A stretch of 64,000 nt of DNA from Colocasia esculenta (lineage: Eukaryota; Streptophyta; Magnoliopsida; Alismatales; Araceae). The notes under the pieces are model-generated. The model searched no databases. It was given only the letters and a program-made list of their open reading frames with translations, and was not told where the DNA came from. Made by a program: the position numbers and the translations under genes. Location of the stretch: the NCBI GenBank assembly GCA_014218235.1, contig CM024766.1, positions 46,589,359-46,653,358 of the forward strand. The letters run 5' to 3'. Below are positions 8,700-20,673 of the stretch, one piece after another (position 1 is the stretch's first letter; every line of letters starts with the position of its first letter).

Positions 8700-11613
8700 T
8701 GTAACACCCCGAAAATTTAGTGATTTAAAAACTTTGGAAATAAAGGAGGATAAATTAAATAAACATATTAGAGAGACTTCCAACACCATGTATTAATGAC
8801 CCATTAACAAGATTGGGCCAATAGAGCACATTTGGCCCAAGGATATAAATAAACTAGGACAGGAAATTTCCCAGAAATTCGTGTATGTAATTATGCCATA
8901 ATTGGAGAGGGCAAGTTAGGGTTAAAATTAAGGTAATTAGTCATGCAAGGTAAGACAAAACCGAACCCAACCCCAATTGGTGGTTTCCTAAACCGTTGCT
9001 ACCTCTTTTGGGTGAGAGAATCCCAGATTATGTGGAAAGTGGGAAACAGAACTCGCAGCCCCTTTCCTAGTCCCGTTAGGACTCTTAACTACACCCTAAA
9101 ACTATAAGAACTCGTCCCTAAACTCTTGGGGAAGGTTTAGCAACAAGTTGGGGTCGAGAGTAGCAAGTTTGGAGCGCTGGGGAAGTGGAGAACGGCTAGG
9201 GAAAATCGTAGTCTTCCTCAACCTCGCTCTGCATCAACCCAGAAATCTGCAGAGAGTTCTTAGCATTCAAAGGTAGGTGTTCTCGGGCCAAGATTAAAGA
9301 AAACCAACACCATCATGTAGTTCTTCGAGTCTAGGATCATTTGCACTTGGTTTGAGTCAATTTCGTGGAGAATACATTGCGTATTCGTAGTTTTCCCTAA
9401 GTCGTGCCTAGTTAGGGCTTTTCCCGTTCTTCTTATTATGCACGTGATTCGAGATCGAATTTGACTAAACTTATTTCATGAGAGTTCTTCTACTTGAAGT
9501 TACAATCATCTTTTATGTTGGACATTTTATCCAAAAGTCTTTCGTTAGAGAGTTATGAGCATGGTAAGAGAGTCTCTGCATGATACTGCGATTTCGGGTT
9601 GCACTTAGTTTTATGTTCATCACATTTTTTCTCGGGATTTGAGATCGAATTTTATCAAACCCCAACATCAAAGTTCTTCTACTAGTTGTCCTCGTCATCT
9701 TTCGTGTTGAATGTTTTGTCTAAATGTCATTCCTTAGAGAGTTATAAACGGGGTAAGTAAACCGCTGCATGAGATGTGTTTTCGGGTTACACTTGACCTA
9801 TGGGTTTTGTTCTGGGAGGGCCTCTGGTGTCGACACTACTTTAGCTAGTGTCGACACACTGTCCCAAAACAGCCCAAAAGGTGTTCTGGGAAGGCCTCTA
9901 GTATCGACACTACTTGAGCTAGTGTCGACACACTGTCCCAGATTGGCCAGAAGGTTTTCTGGGAGCTGACTCTAGTGTCGACACTACATGAACTAGTGTC
10001 GACACTACTTGACCTTTTTGCCTTGTATTTGAAGCACTGTGTCGACACTACCTGAACTAGTGTCGACACTACTTGACCAGTTTTGCATTATTTTGTCTTG
10101 TGTTTGAAGCATTGTGTCGACACCAGTAAGGGGTGTGTCGACACTACCCTTACAAAACAAAATTACATAATTTGGGTCTGATCATTTCATGATGTCTACT
10201 AACATGTGCATGATGTTATATGGTATGCATGGACCTAAAATAAATCAATCCATTGAAAAATAGTAACGATATGAATACGATTCTAATGTGTAATGGTGAT
10301 TGATTTTATGTCCATTGGATTATCTTATGATCTTGCTTATTGTCAATTGATAAGATAAAATATGATATGAATGTGGGGATGAATACATGTTAGTATGGAC
10401 TTGCTAGTGGAGTTAATGTCATAATTGCATATGAGTTTCAATAGTTTCATGTTTCCCGGTGCTCAAATAATCATTTGTCAATTGCATACATGATAGGAAA
10501 GATCCGTAACTCGTCACTTACATACTTGCATGAATAGGCACACCCTTCTTGGGGAAATTGAGAGCACATGTTCTGTATATGATCTGTCTTTAGAAACATC
10601 CTCATGTCAAGACATTAATGGATTATGAAACATAAGATACGTCGTTATCCTGCCTTGTTCCCTTGAGCTATTTGTCATACCTTGACTCTATGAATGATCA
10701 TGTTTCTTTTACTAAGAGCTTGTTATTGAAACTCTGTGGCCATAATATGAATCTGTTTGTTCGGCACAACGTGGGACTCCGGTCCAAATTTGAACCAATG
10801 CCTGTGCAATAGGGGCCCTGTCTGGTCCTGGGGAGGAGCACCCCAACGTACTTTTTAACCGCGGGAGTATGGACTTGTGGTGCGTGGCATGGCACTGATA
10901 CGATATGCAAGATTTGTGTGAATGTGCCTTTGTTTGATATGATAAGTTTGATGTGATCTGATCTGATATGATTTGATATGATACGTCTGATCATGTGAAC
11001 GCATGATATCTGTCTGAATATGGCCAACCTTTTGATACGATTCTATTCTTGAAATATTTGTCCACTGTATATATATGCATCTCGACTTTTGATCTGAAAT
11101 GATATCCGTTCTACTTTGCTATTCGATCTGTTAGTATTGCATGCATTGTCATCATGTTCATATCTTGCCCTTTTAAAATGTTAATCATGTATACTAGTGC
11201 CCGCACCATATTGAGATGTAAATCCTACTGAGCTAGTTCGCTCACCCTATCATCCTACTTTTTTTCAGGAAGTGATGAAGAACCAGTGGAGTCTGATGGG
11301 GCAGGGCAAGAGTGATGAGCACCCTCCATATGATTCGATGATAGTTTAGAAATAGACAATTGAGTAGTCTATGTAATAGTTAACTTTTTTGGAAGTTTTA
11401 TGTGAATAATGGACCTTTAGTTGGTTCTTTCTTATGTAAGGTTGTATCTAGTTGAATGGAATGAAATAAAATATACTTTTGGGAGATCATAATATAGCCT
11501 AAAATGTGTTATTATATTCAATTGTGACTCTGCGTTACTCAACTATGATACGCCCGTTTGTATCGTTCACGTCCCCCAGTATTTATTCCGCTGCTAAATG
11601 TCGGGGCGTGACA
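8700..11613 (+). mobile_element. Element B: 5' LTR, 2914 bp
   Basis: It runs from TGTAACACCCCG to GGGGCGTGACA. It contains ten GTGTCGACAC palindromes (9827-10144), a conserved block at about 10790-10870 (GGTCCTGGGGAGGAGC, then CCGCGGGAGT), a TATATATATG candidate TATA box near 11068, a stem-loop (TGAGC 11229-11233 with GCTCA 11240-11244) followed by a pyrimidine run and CAG|G at 11266-11268, and AATAAA at 11465-11470. Confidence 0.93.
9827..10144. repeat. Array of ten GTGTCGACAC palindromes in five 21-bp pairs
   Basis: Pairs start at 9827/9848, 9901/9922, 9975/9996, 10039/10060 and 10114/10135. The two members of every pair are exactly 21 bp apart even though the 11-base spacers differ. Pair-to-pair distances are 74, 74, 64 and 75 bp, all close to whole helical turns. 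Only the copy at 9901 is altered (GTATCGACAC). Confidence 0.9.
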
Positions 11614-11615
11614 GT

Positions 11616-11628
11616 TGGTATCAGAGCC
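11616..11628 (+). other. Element B: primer-binding site (initiator tRNA-Met)
   Basis: TGGTATCAGAGCC lies two bases after the 5' LTR end and matches the 3' end of initiator tRNA-Met. The untranslated leader from here to the gag ATG at 11798 holds nothing else I can recognise. Confidence 0.88.
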
Positions 11629-11797
11629 TTAAACTTTAGGGTCCAAGGGAATAAGAACATAGAATGAAACTAGATTACACGAGTCAAAATCTGTCGTACC
11701 TGATGTGAGCTTGGGTAGAGCCATGGGAATAGAAGTCACATGTGATATATTTAGATGACTGACTCATATTATTATCTTGAAGGTACTTATTACCTTA

Positions 11798-11971
11798 ATG
11801 GCCGCTGAACGTGCCCAGGCTAGGGACATGCAACGAACAATACAGAACTTGACTCAGGCTATCCTACAAGCCACCCAGGGTGGAGGTAACTGCGGAGCCG
11901 GTGATCTCCATCGGAATTTTTGGAATATGGATCCGCCTAGGTTTGAAGGGAGTACTGACCCAGATGTTGCT
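11798..11971 (+). pseudogene. Element B: gag N-terminal part, cut by S2
   Basis: ATG at 11798 opens a frame starting MAAERAQARDMQ, followed by a helical stretch, a Gly-rich turn (GGGNCG) and the gag motif PPRFEGSTDPD. Element C has the same gag beginning (46546, minus), which supports this start. The upstream in-frame ATG at 11777 would add seven residues not seen in C. The frame stops being gag at 11971, where S2 entered; it resumes after 15398 with the expected EYWVKEIERIFRVMQC. Gag forms the particle around the element RNA. Confidence 0.85.
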
Positions 11972-14900
11972 TGTAGCAACCCGAAAAATTCAGTATTTAA
12001 AAAAAATTGAAATAATAAATTTCTATAAAAACAAAATAATAGAAACATACGTGCCATTATTGTATGTGCAAGAATATATCGGAAAATTCCGTAAAAATTA
12101 TAAATCAACCCCAAATAATATCCCTAAGTGTACGTCACAATGTGACTATTTATCCAAATTAGGAAACTAAGTCGGAAAACCGATAACACAGAAAAATAAC
12201 GCGCTCATAAATTAAACGATTATGTCGGAGAGACTTCCAACATTATGAAACGATTACCCATTATCAGAATTGAACCAATGGACCTCTCATTGTCCATGAA
12301 TAAATTAGGTAACAAATATATAATAAAATTCGTAACTCTATTATTTCCTAATTAAAAGGGAAATCCCAAAAGATAAAATCTAATAAATAATGGGCTTCGA
12401 TAAATGGACCATATAAAATTTATTGGGCCACAATAGAGATTTTTAAAAGAAGAATAATAGGAAAATACCCTAAATTCGGAGTTTAATTATCTCCTAATTG
12501 GAAATGGGTTATTAAAGTAATAAAAGTGGCAATTAGAGTTGGAATTGGATTCCTAAACCTACTCCATATAGCCTAGCACGAATTTAGATACTATCCTAAC
12601 CCAATTAGAGATTGGAAAGCAAGAGAGGAAAGGTGGAGTTAGGAAATCTCAGAATTAAGAGGAATTTGAGTAGTAGTAGGAATAGGAACTTGTGTTTATA
12701 TAAATACACCTCTTAAATCCTCATGGCTGACCCTAGCTCGTGCAAAGGGGTTCTTGGACGTGGGGAAGAGGCCAAGGAGGAGGAGAAATCGAGGAGAGGA
12801 AGATCCATCAAGCTTCTTCCTTCGTTCTTGGAGTTCTAAGCCCTAGAAGATAAATCGAGTCAAAGGTAGGCAATCTCACGAGCAAAACTCAATTAAATCC
12901 ATCTGTAGATTGTTCCAATCACCAGGAATAAAAGCCCTCTTGTTTCATAATTTTCCATCGAGCCAATCTTTTGTTCTTGATTTTTTGAGGTTCTGCATAC
13001 ATGATAACCTCGAGTCATCATGTTCAGATCTCCATGTACACTTGTTCCCATGCTACGAAAATTTTACTGTAGATACTACTTGTGGCTAGGGAACTTTTGC
13101 CCCTAAAGAACTAATTTTTATCAAGCATGTTGCTCGAATTAAATCATTCATCTCTGCTGCACCTGGAATCAGGTTGCTTCTTGTCCCACTTGTTAGAACC
13201 ATGTCGATACCATGATTGTTTTAAAATTCCTAATTACTGGAAGTACCCTTGCATGTCTAGATCAATTCAAAACTGGTTTCGTGATTTTTCATTATGTCTA
13301 TAATTAGTTATGATTTTCTAAATGACCCTATATCAAAATTTGAATGTTCTGGTCCGCAATCCAATGTCTGGTCTGACTCCTCTCAGAGTCAGGCACAGAC
13401 CACCAGAAAGCGACGGCCCGATATGTCGCCTTCTGGGGTCTGATTGCGATAGCCTACCCGTCACGTTCAGAAAGTGACAGGTAAGCCGTCGCTATCCCTG
13501 TGCCTATCCTGTCGCGACCCTTTCCCGCCTTTGTCGCGTTCACAAGGCCGTAGCGACAGTACCCATGTCGCGATCTGCCTACCCATGTCGCAATCCTTAT
13601 TGGCCTATGTCGCCTTCACAGTTTTTGAATGAAAACCCATAAAAATTATTTTTGTCGCCTTTTTACAGTTATACCCCCAGTAAAAACTTATTTTAAAAAT
13701 GGAGCTACATTGAATGATGTAAAATACATATTCACGACTTCTTTTCTATCTATGATTTCTCTTACACATGCACACACATGAACCATCCATATATGGCTGA
13801 AATCTGGCACAAAATATCTCATAATGTATCTGGAAATTTATTGCAATAAAGTATATAAATTGCCCTATTTTAAAGGACTTGTATTCGTTTCTTGCGTTGT
13901 TTATATACTGATATCGACGCTCCACTGTTCTAGAATTCCTCTAGGACGTCGAGTACCTGTTTTATATACACACTTTACTTGGCTTGTGGTGAACTCTCTG
14001 TCGGATATTCCTTTCGCCGGACTAGTGAACTCTTGCACAAGACCTCCGTAAGTCTCCTCTGATCATGGATTCCCACATAGTCGACGAGCCGGTTGTACCC
14101 TAACACCCATTACACCTTTAGGGATCGATATGATCCAAACAACTATTAGAAAATTGCTCTTCTCTTGAATCACGCTGGACCGCTGGGCTTGTGCTTAACA
14201 TGGCCAGCAGAAGGGTTGTGAGTTCCACCTGACTGCCAACACCACGTACGCGTGTTGTGCAACTGTTACTATCACATGTTTACTCGACATGTTACGTGCA
14301 ATGTGCACTAGTTCTCATCTATACTCCACTCGCTCATCTATTCACGTTCACTCTACTATCTTGTCTATTCATCTAGTGCTCTCATCTATTTCTTGGTACT
14401 CTCTATTGGCCATTAAATGATTGTCTAAAGATAAACAATATAACCAATGCCAGCGCAATAGGGCCCGATCAGGTCCTGGGAGGAGCGCCCGAAAGTGCCA
14501 TTTGCCCGCGGGAGTTAAATGATCAGGATGTCGGCATTACATCCAAGTGCCATACTATCAAGATTAATCTAAGACAATAAACACAAAGTGCTATATTCTC
14601 TCGGTGTCTTTGACAAAACAAGTGCTATACTCTCTCTCGGCTATCTTCGGATAACCAAAGTGCAATTACTATCTTGATTGACAAAAGTTAATCAAAAGTG
14701 CCAGACTATTTCGATTGATAAGAAAATCAATCAAAGTGCAATTTACTCTCTATATGGCCAACTACTTTTTCTCTCCTTGCTACACATGTGTCGTGCTATT
14801 GCTTGACGTTGACGTTATTTGCTATCATGTCGTTGTTGCTTTCTATCGTGACTTGATCTTATTCATTGTGCTATACTTGATTCATCTACTATTTGAACCA

Positions 14901-15393
14901 TGTTACTTGTGCTCTTACTTTCTCAACTTTACATAACTCTCTCTATCTTTAGTTGCTCTGCCATTTAATGCACTAATTATTTAAAGCCTGCTTGAGCCTG
15001 AGATTTAAGTCCTACTGGGCATTATCGCTCACCCTTCATTATTTGTTATTGTGTCTTAGGTAAGTCGGACGATGACGTTATACGTACCAATGGGACGGGA
15101 CCAGAGTGATGAGCGACCTGGAGTCAACTCATGAAGTTACCTTAGTACAATGGAGTCTAGTAGTTATTACTTTAGATTTCTTTTCAATGTAATGATGTCA
15201 TTGAGCCTTATGTGTGGCTCTGAATTAGTGGTTGTAATGGTCTTAGTGATTTTATAATGAAATCAAGAGTCATTTCAATTATTGTTCATTAGATGCTCTG
15301 ATGTTTGCGAAAGTATGCACAATTGTCGTTACCATACTCGTTGTTCGCGTCTCCCTCCGATTTACTCCGCTTCTAAATTGGAGGGGCATGACA
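11972..15393 (+). mobile_element. S2: solo LTR (group III, like element C) inside gag of B
   Basis: It runs from TGTAGCAACCCG to GGGGCATGACA, 3422 bp, with target duplication TTGCT at 11967-11971 and 15394-15398. There is no PBS, coding region or second LTR. It resembles the element C LTRs, sharing its ends, the block near 14446-14516 (GGTCCTGGGAGGAGCGCCC) and CG-rich words at 13400-13620. A stem-loop (TGGGC 15016-15020, GCTCA 15027-15031) is followed by TTAG|GTAAGT at 15057-15065. Its last 112 bases happen to be in frame with the following gag. Confidence 0.93.
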
Positions 15394-15398
15394 TTGCT

Positions 15399-17963
15399 GA
15401 ATACTGGGTTAAGGAAATTGAAAGGATATTCAGGGTCATGCAATGCACGGACCAGAACAAAGTACTACTGGTGACTTTCCAATTGGAAAAGGATGCCAGG
15501 GCATGGTGGGAGTCGGTAGAAGCAACATTAAATGGCCAGCAACTAACATGGGCTCAGTTCATTGAGCAATTCAACACCAAGTACTTTTCTGAGAGGGTCC
15601 AAGAACGGAAAGCAGCCGAATTTGTGGCTTTGAAGCAGAGAGGACTCAATATGGCTGAGTATGAGGCCCAATTCTCTCGTCTGTCCCGATATGCTGTTCA
15701 CTTAATTGGGACAGAAAGGATGAAGGCGAAACGCTTTCTGAATGGCTTGAGGCCCCAGTTCATCACTCAACTGGCGCCAATGGACATTCAAACCTATGCT
15801 GACATGGTAAAGAAGGCTCAATTACTGGAAGATGCCATGGAGACTACTGAAAGAATTATGGGAAGACCAGCGAAAAGGGAGCAAGTGTCTTCTACAGGAA
15901 GGTATCAGCCGACCATTGGGAAGAAAAGGCCCAGTGGCGGAGTAAATGAACCAGCTGATAAAAAGCCAAAGGAGTTAGGTAAGCAGATAGTGGTGGCAAC
16001 GGGAGAAAGGTGCAAACACTGTGACAAAGCTAGTCACCGGTCTGAACAATGCTGGAGAGAGCAAGGGAGATGCCTGCGCTGTGGTAGTCGTGACCATAGG
16101 ATCTCGGACTGCCCAATACTGAAAGAACAAGCTCCTCAGGACAAGCGTCTGAATGAACAGAAGAGGCAAGGCCGATTGCAAGCGATCCAGGAACCGGAAG
16201 CTGCTGAAGAAGGAGGTATCGTGGAAGGTACACTCACTATTCTTTCCCGACCCGTATATGTTCTCTTTGATACGGGAGCTATGCATTCCTTTATATCTCA
16301 AACATTTGTTGATACCCTACCTGTGAAACCCGTCCCAATGAAATCCGAAATAGTTGTGTCAACCTCGATTGGTCCTGGCACCAATCTTACAAACCATATA
16401 CCCTCTAGTGAAGTGTTGATTGAAACTCAGAACCTACCAGCAAATTTAATATGTATGGATATGGAGGGGTATGATGTGATACGGGGAGCAGACTGGTTGT
16501 CTGAACATGGGGCTAGTATCAACTGTAGGAGAAGTCGGGTAACCTTTAGCCATTACCCAAAACTAGTGTTCACAGGGGATAGAAACCTCAGGAGAGTGTC
16601 ACTTATTTCTGCACTAAAAGCCAAAAGGATGATGAGGAATGGCAGTATGGCCTTTCTTGCGGCTGTTGTCATCACGAAGAAGGAGGTCAAAGTTGAGGAC
16701 ATCCATGTTGTCAGCAAATACGCTGATGTTTTTCCAAAAGATTTGCCAAGAATTCCTCCTGAGCGAGAGGTCGATTTTACCATCGAGTTGGCCCCTGGAG
16801 CAGCACCAGTATCCAGGGCACCATATAGAATGTCCCCCGCAGAACTGAAGGAATTAAAAGAGCAACTGATGGAACTGTTAGAGAAGGGTTTCATCCAACC
16901 GAGTACATCGCCATGGGGTGCACCTGTCCTCTTCGTCAAGAAGAAAGATGGGTCGATGAGGCTATGTATAGATTATAGACAACTAAATCAGTTAACCATC
17001 AAGAACAAATACCCTTTGCCAAGGATTGATGAGTTGTTTGACCAATTATCTGGAGCTAGATACTTCTCTAAAATAGATCTCAGATCTGGTTATCATCAAT
17101 TGAGGATCAAAGGAGAAGACATTCACATGACAGCCTTCCGAAGCAGGTATGGGCATTATGAATTCATTGTTATGCCTTTTGGACTAACGAATGCCCCTGC
17201 AGTTTTCATGCAGTTGATGAATAGCATTTATCACCCATATCTTGATAAATTTGTGGTGGTATTCATCGATGATATATTGATCTATTCCAAGACGAACGAA
17301 GAGCATGAGGAGCATTTGAGGATCTCATTACAGATTTTAAGGGAGAATAAATTATATGCCAAGCTAAGCAAATGTGAATTTTGGCTTGAGGAGGTATCCT
17401 TTTTAGGACATGTGGTAACCAAGGATGGTATCGCTGTTGATCCATCAAAGGTTGAGGCTGTGCTGAAATGGGAAAGACCGACAAGCATCACAAAGATCAG
17501 GAGCTTTCTAGGATTGGCAGGATATTATCGAAGGTTTATAAAGGATTTCTCAAAGATTGCAGTGCCATTAACCAAGCTAACCCAGAAGGAAAGCCTGTTT
17601 GTGTGGACCGATGAATGTGAAGAGAGTTTTAACAACTTGAAGAAGTGTCTGACTACTGCTCCTGTCCTCGCCTTACCCACTGAAGAGGGAGGATTTGAAA
17701 TTTATTCAGATGCTTCTGGAACAGGTCTGGGATGCGTCTTAATGCAACAAGGGAAGGTAATAGCATATGCCTCAAGACAGTTGAAGATCCACGAAGTGAA
17801 CTACCCGGTTCATGACCTGGAGTTGGCAGCTGTAGTATTCGCCTTGAAAATTTGGAGGCATTATATCTATGGTGAGCAATTTAAGGTCTTTTCTGACCAC
17901 AAGAGTTTGAAATACTTGTTCTCACAAAAGGAGCTTAACATGAGACAAAGAAGGTGGTTATAG
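15399..17963 (+). pseudogene. Element B: gag (C-terminal part), protease, RT and start of RNase H
   Basis: The open frame actually begins inside S2 (15282); the element's own part starts after the TTGCT duplicate. In order: gag core (KDARAWWESV, NTKYFSERVQERKAAEF); two CCHC zinc knuckles at about 16011-16115 (CKHCDKASHRSEQC and CLRCGSRDHRISDC); an aspartic protease with LFDTGAMHSFIS (16263-16298); RT with the FSKIDLRSGYHQ motif, MPFGLTNAP and FIDDILIYS (Asp pair at 17268-17273); and RNase H with IYSDASG. The frame ends at TAG 17961-17963 after QRRWL. The sequence beyond continues in the same frame. All RT catalytic residues that I can see are intact, so loss of function is due to stops and S2. 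Confidence 0.92.
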
Positions 17964-19292
17964 TACCTTAAGGACTTTGACTTTTCCATTCAGTATCACC
18001 CTGGGAAAGTCAATGTAGTGGCAGACGCTCTAAGTAGACAACCAGAAGCTATGCTAGCTAGTATGATGCTGGGCGAATGGAAGTTACTGGAGCAATTTGC
18101 AAGCTTGAACTTAGACATGGGAAAGAAGGAAAAATAAGTAATGATCTCCAATCTCCAGATACAATCCGATCTACTGACCGAAATCAAGGAGAAACAGGGA
18201 GAGGATCCATTCTTAGTTGAGATCAGGGAGAAGTTAGAACAAAGACCTGACTTCACACTATTAGCTGAGGGAAGATTACTATTCCGAGGTAGAACATGTG
18301 TCCCTGATCATGGAGAGCTCAAGAAGAGGTTATTAAATGAAGCTCACCAGTCCACGTACACGATTCATCCTGGAGCAACGAAGATGTACCAAGACTTGAA
18401 AAGGTCGTACTGGTGGCCAAACATGAAGAGGGATGTGGCCGATCACGTATCGTACTGTTTAACATGCATGAAAGTCAAGGCCAAGCATTTCCGTACAGCT
18501 GGTGGACTGCTACCACTAGAAATCCCAGAATGGAAATGGGACAGCATCGGTATGGACTTTATCATGGGATTGCCCAAGACTAGAGGTGGTATGGATGCGA
18601 TTTGGGTAGTAGTTGATCGTTTGACTAACTCGGCTCATTTCTTGCCGATTAAAAGTACCTGGTCCGTGGATGTATTGGCTGCACTATATGTTAAGGAAGT
18701 AGTTAGATTGCATGGGGTTCCATCTAGCATAATATCGGATCGGGACCCTAGATTTACTTCACACTTCTGGAAGGGATTGCATGCAGCAATGGGTACTAAA
18801 CTAAATTTTAGTACTGCCTTCCATCCTCAGACTGATGGGCAAACTGAAAGGACCAATCAAATTGTGGAAGATATGCTTCGTGCTCTGGTGCTAGATTTTA
18901 GAGGGCGATGGGATGATCAGTTGTACTTGAGAGAGTTTGCATATAACAACAGCTATCAGGCAAGTATTAAGATGGCTCCATTTGAAGCCTTATATGGCAG
19001 GAGTTGCAGATCACCCCTTTGCTGGGAAGAGGTTGGGGAGAACCAATGGGTTGGACCCGACTTAGTTGAGGCGACTGTCAGAAAGATTCAGATTGTCAGG
19101 GAACGTCTGAAGATAGCACAATCCAGGCAGAAGAGTTATACAGACAAGAGAAGGAGAGAACTAGAATTTCTGGTTGGCGAACATGTTTTCTTGAAGGTCT
19201 CACCTTCAAGGAGAATTCAAAGATTTGGGATCAAAGGAAATTTGAGTCCCAGATTTATAGGACCATTTGAAATTCTGGAAAGGATTGGTTAG
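17964..19292 (+). pseudogene. Element B: end of RNase H and integrase
   Basis: This is in frame with the upstream part. It starts with the end of RNase H and the linker (YHPGKVNVVADALSRQ), meets a second stop (TAA 18135-18137), then gives integrase: an HHCC zinc-binding part (TIHPGATKMY ... CLTCMKVK), the DDE core (MDFIMGLP, ISDRDPRFTS, QTERTNQIVEDML) and the GPF region. A third in-frame stop, TAG 19290-19292, follows ERIG. No frameshift occurs anywhere in the polyprotein. The three stops suggest slow decay by point mutation after insertion. Confidence 0.9.
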
Positions 19293-19670
19293 GTGGTGTA
19301 TAGACTTGCACTACCTCCACAGCTGGCGAACGTGCATAATGTGTTCCACATATCCATGCTGAGGAAGTATTTATTCAATGCCGACCATGTAATCAACCAT
19401 GAAGACTTGGAGATTCGGGAGGACCTGACTTATGAAGAGAAGCCGATCAAACTGTTGGATCGGAAGATTCAACGACTCAGGAATCGTACCATACCTATGG
19501 TGAAGGTCCAATGGAGTCGAGAGGGAGTTACCAATGCTACCTGGGAAACAGAGGAAAGAATGAAGAAAAACCACCCAGAACTATTCTCAGGTACGAACTA
19601 CACCATTACGTGTAAATTTGGGGACCAAATTTTTTTAAGTGGGGGAGGATGTAACACCCCGAAAATTTAG
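19293..19670 (+). pseudogene. Element B: chromodomain and C-terminus
   Basis: Still in the same frame as gag and RT. It carries the linker (HNVFHISMLRKYL) and a chromodomain-like end (MVKVQWSREGVTNATWE, KKNHPELF). Unusually, no stop follows HPELF: the frame reads through the PPT and 21 bases into the 3' LTR. Relatives A and D stop right after LFE or LFG. Either the original stop was lost or this lineage has a short tail. Confidence 0.85.
19631..19649 (+). other. Element B: polypurine tract
   Basis: TTTTTTAAGTGGGGGAGGA lies directly against the 3' LTR start TGTAACACC. It is the priming site for plus-strand DNA synthesis. Confidence 0.85.
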
Positions 19671-20673
19671 TGATTTAAAAACTTTGGAAATAAAGGAGGA
19701 TAAATTAAATAAACATATTAGAGAGACTTCCAACACCATGTATTAATGACCCATTAACAAGATTGGGCCAATAGAGCACATTTGGCCCAAGAATATAAAT
19801 AAACTAGGACAGGAAATTTCCCAAAAATTGTGTATGTAATTATGCCATAATTGGAGAGGGCAAGTTAGGGTTAAAATTAAGGTAATTAGTTATGCAAGGT
19901 AAGCCAAAACCGAACCCAACCCCAATTGGTGGTTTCCTAAACCGTTGCTACCTCTTTTGGGTGAGAGAATACCAGATTATGTGGAAAGTGGGAAACAGAA
20001 CTCGCAGCCCCTTTCCTAGTCCCGTTAGGACTCTTAAATACACCCTAAAACTATAAGAACTCGTCCCTAAACTCTTGGGGGAGGTTTAGCAACAAGTTGG
20101 GGTCGAGAGTAGCAAGTTTGGAGCGCTGGGGAAGTGGAGAATGGCTGGGGAAAATCATAGTCTTCCTCAACCTCGCTCTACATCAACCCAGAAATCTGTA
20201 GAGAGTTCTTAGCATTCAAAGGTAGGTGTTCTCGGGCCAAGATTAAAGAAAACCAACACCATCATGTAGTTCTTCGAGTCTAGGATCATTTGCACTTGGT
20301 TTGACTCAATTTCGTGGAGTATACATTGCGTATTCGTAGTTTTCCCTAAGTCGTGCCTAGTTAGGGCTTTTCCCATTCTTCTTATTATGCACATGATTCG
20401 AGACCGAATTTGAGTAAACTTACTTCATGAGCGTTCTTCTACTTGAATTCACGATCATCTTTTATGTTGGACGTTTTGTCCAAAAGTCTTTCGTTAGAGA
20501 GTTATGAGTAGAGTAAGAGAGTCTCTGCATGATACTATGATTTCGGGTTGCACTTAGTTTTATGTTCTTCACATGTTTTCTCGGGATTCGAGATCGAATT
20601 TTATCAAACCCCCAACATCAAAGTTCTTCTACTAATTGTCCTCGTCATCTTTTGTGTTGAACGTTTTGTCTAA

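Noticed and set aside
11616..11628. tRNA gene
   Set aside because: Only the short sequence complementary to the tRNA 3' end is present, next to an LTR: a primer-binding site.
15282..15398. ATG at 15282 as start of the B polyprotein
   Set aside because: It lies in the S2 solo LTR and is in frame by chance; the real gag start is at 11798.
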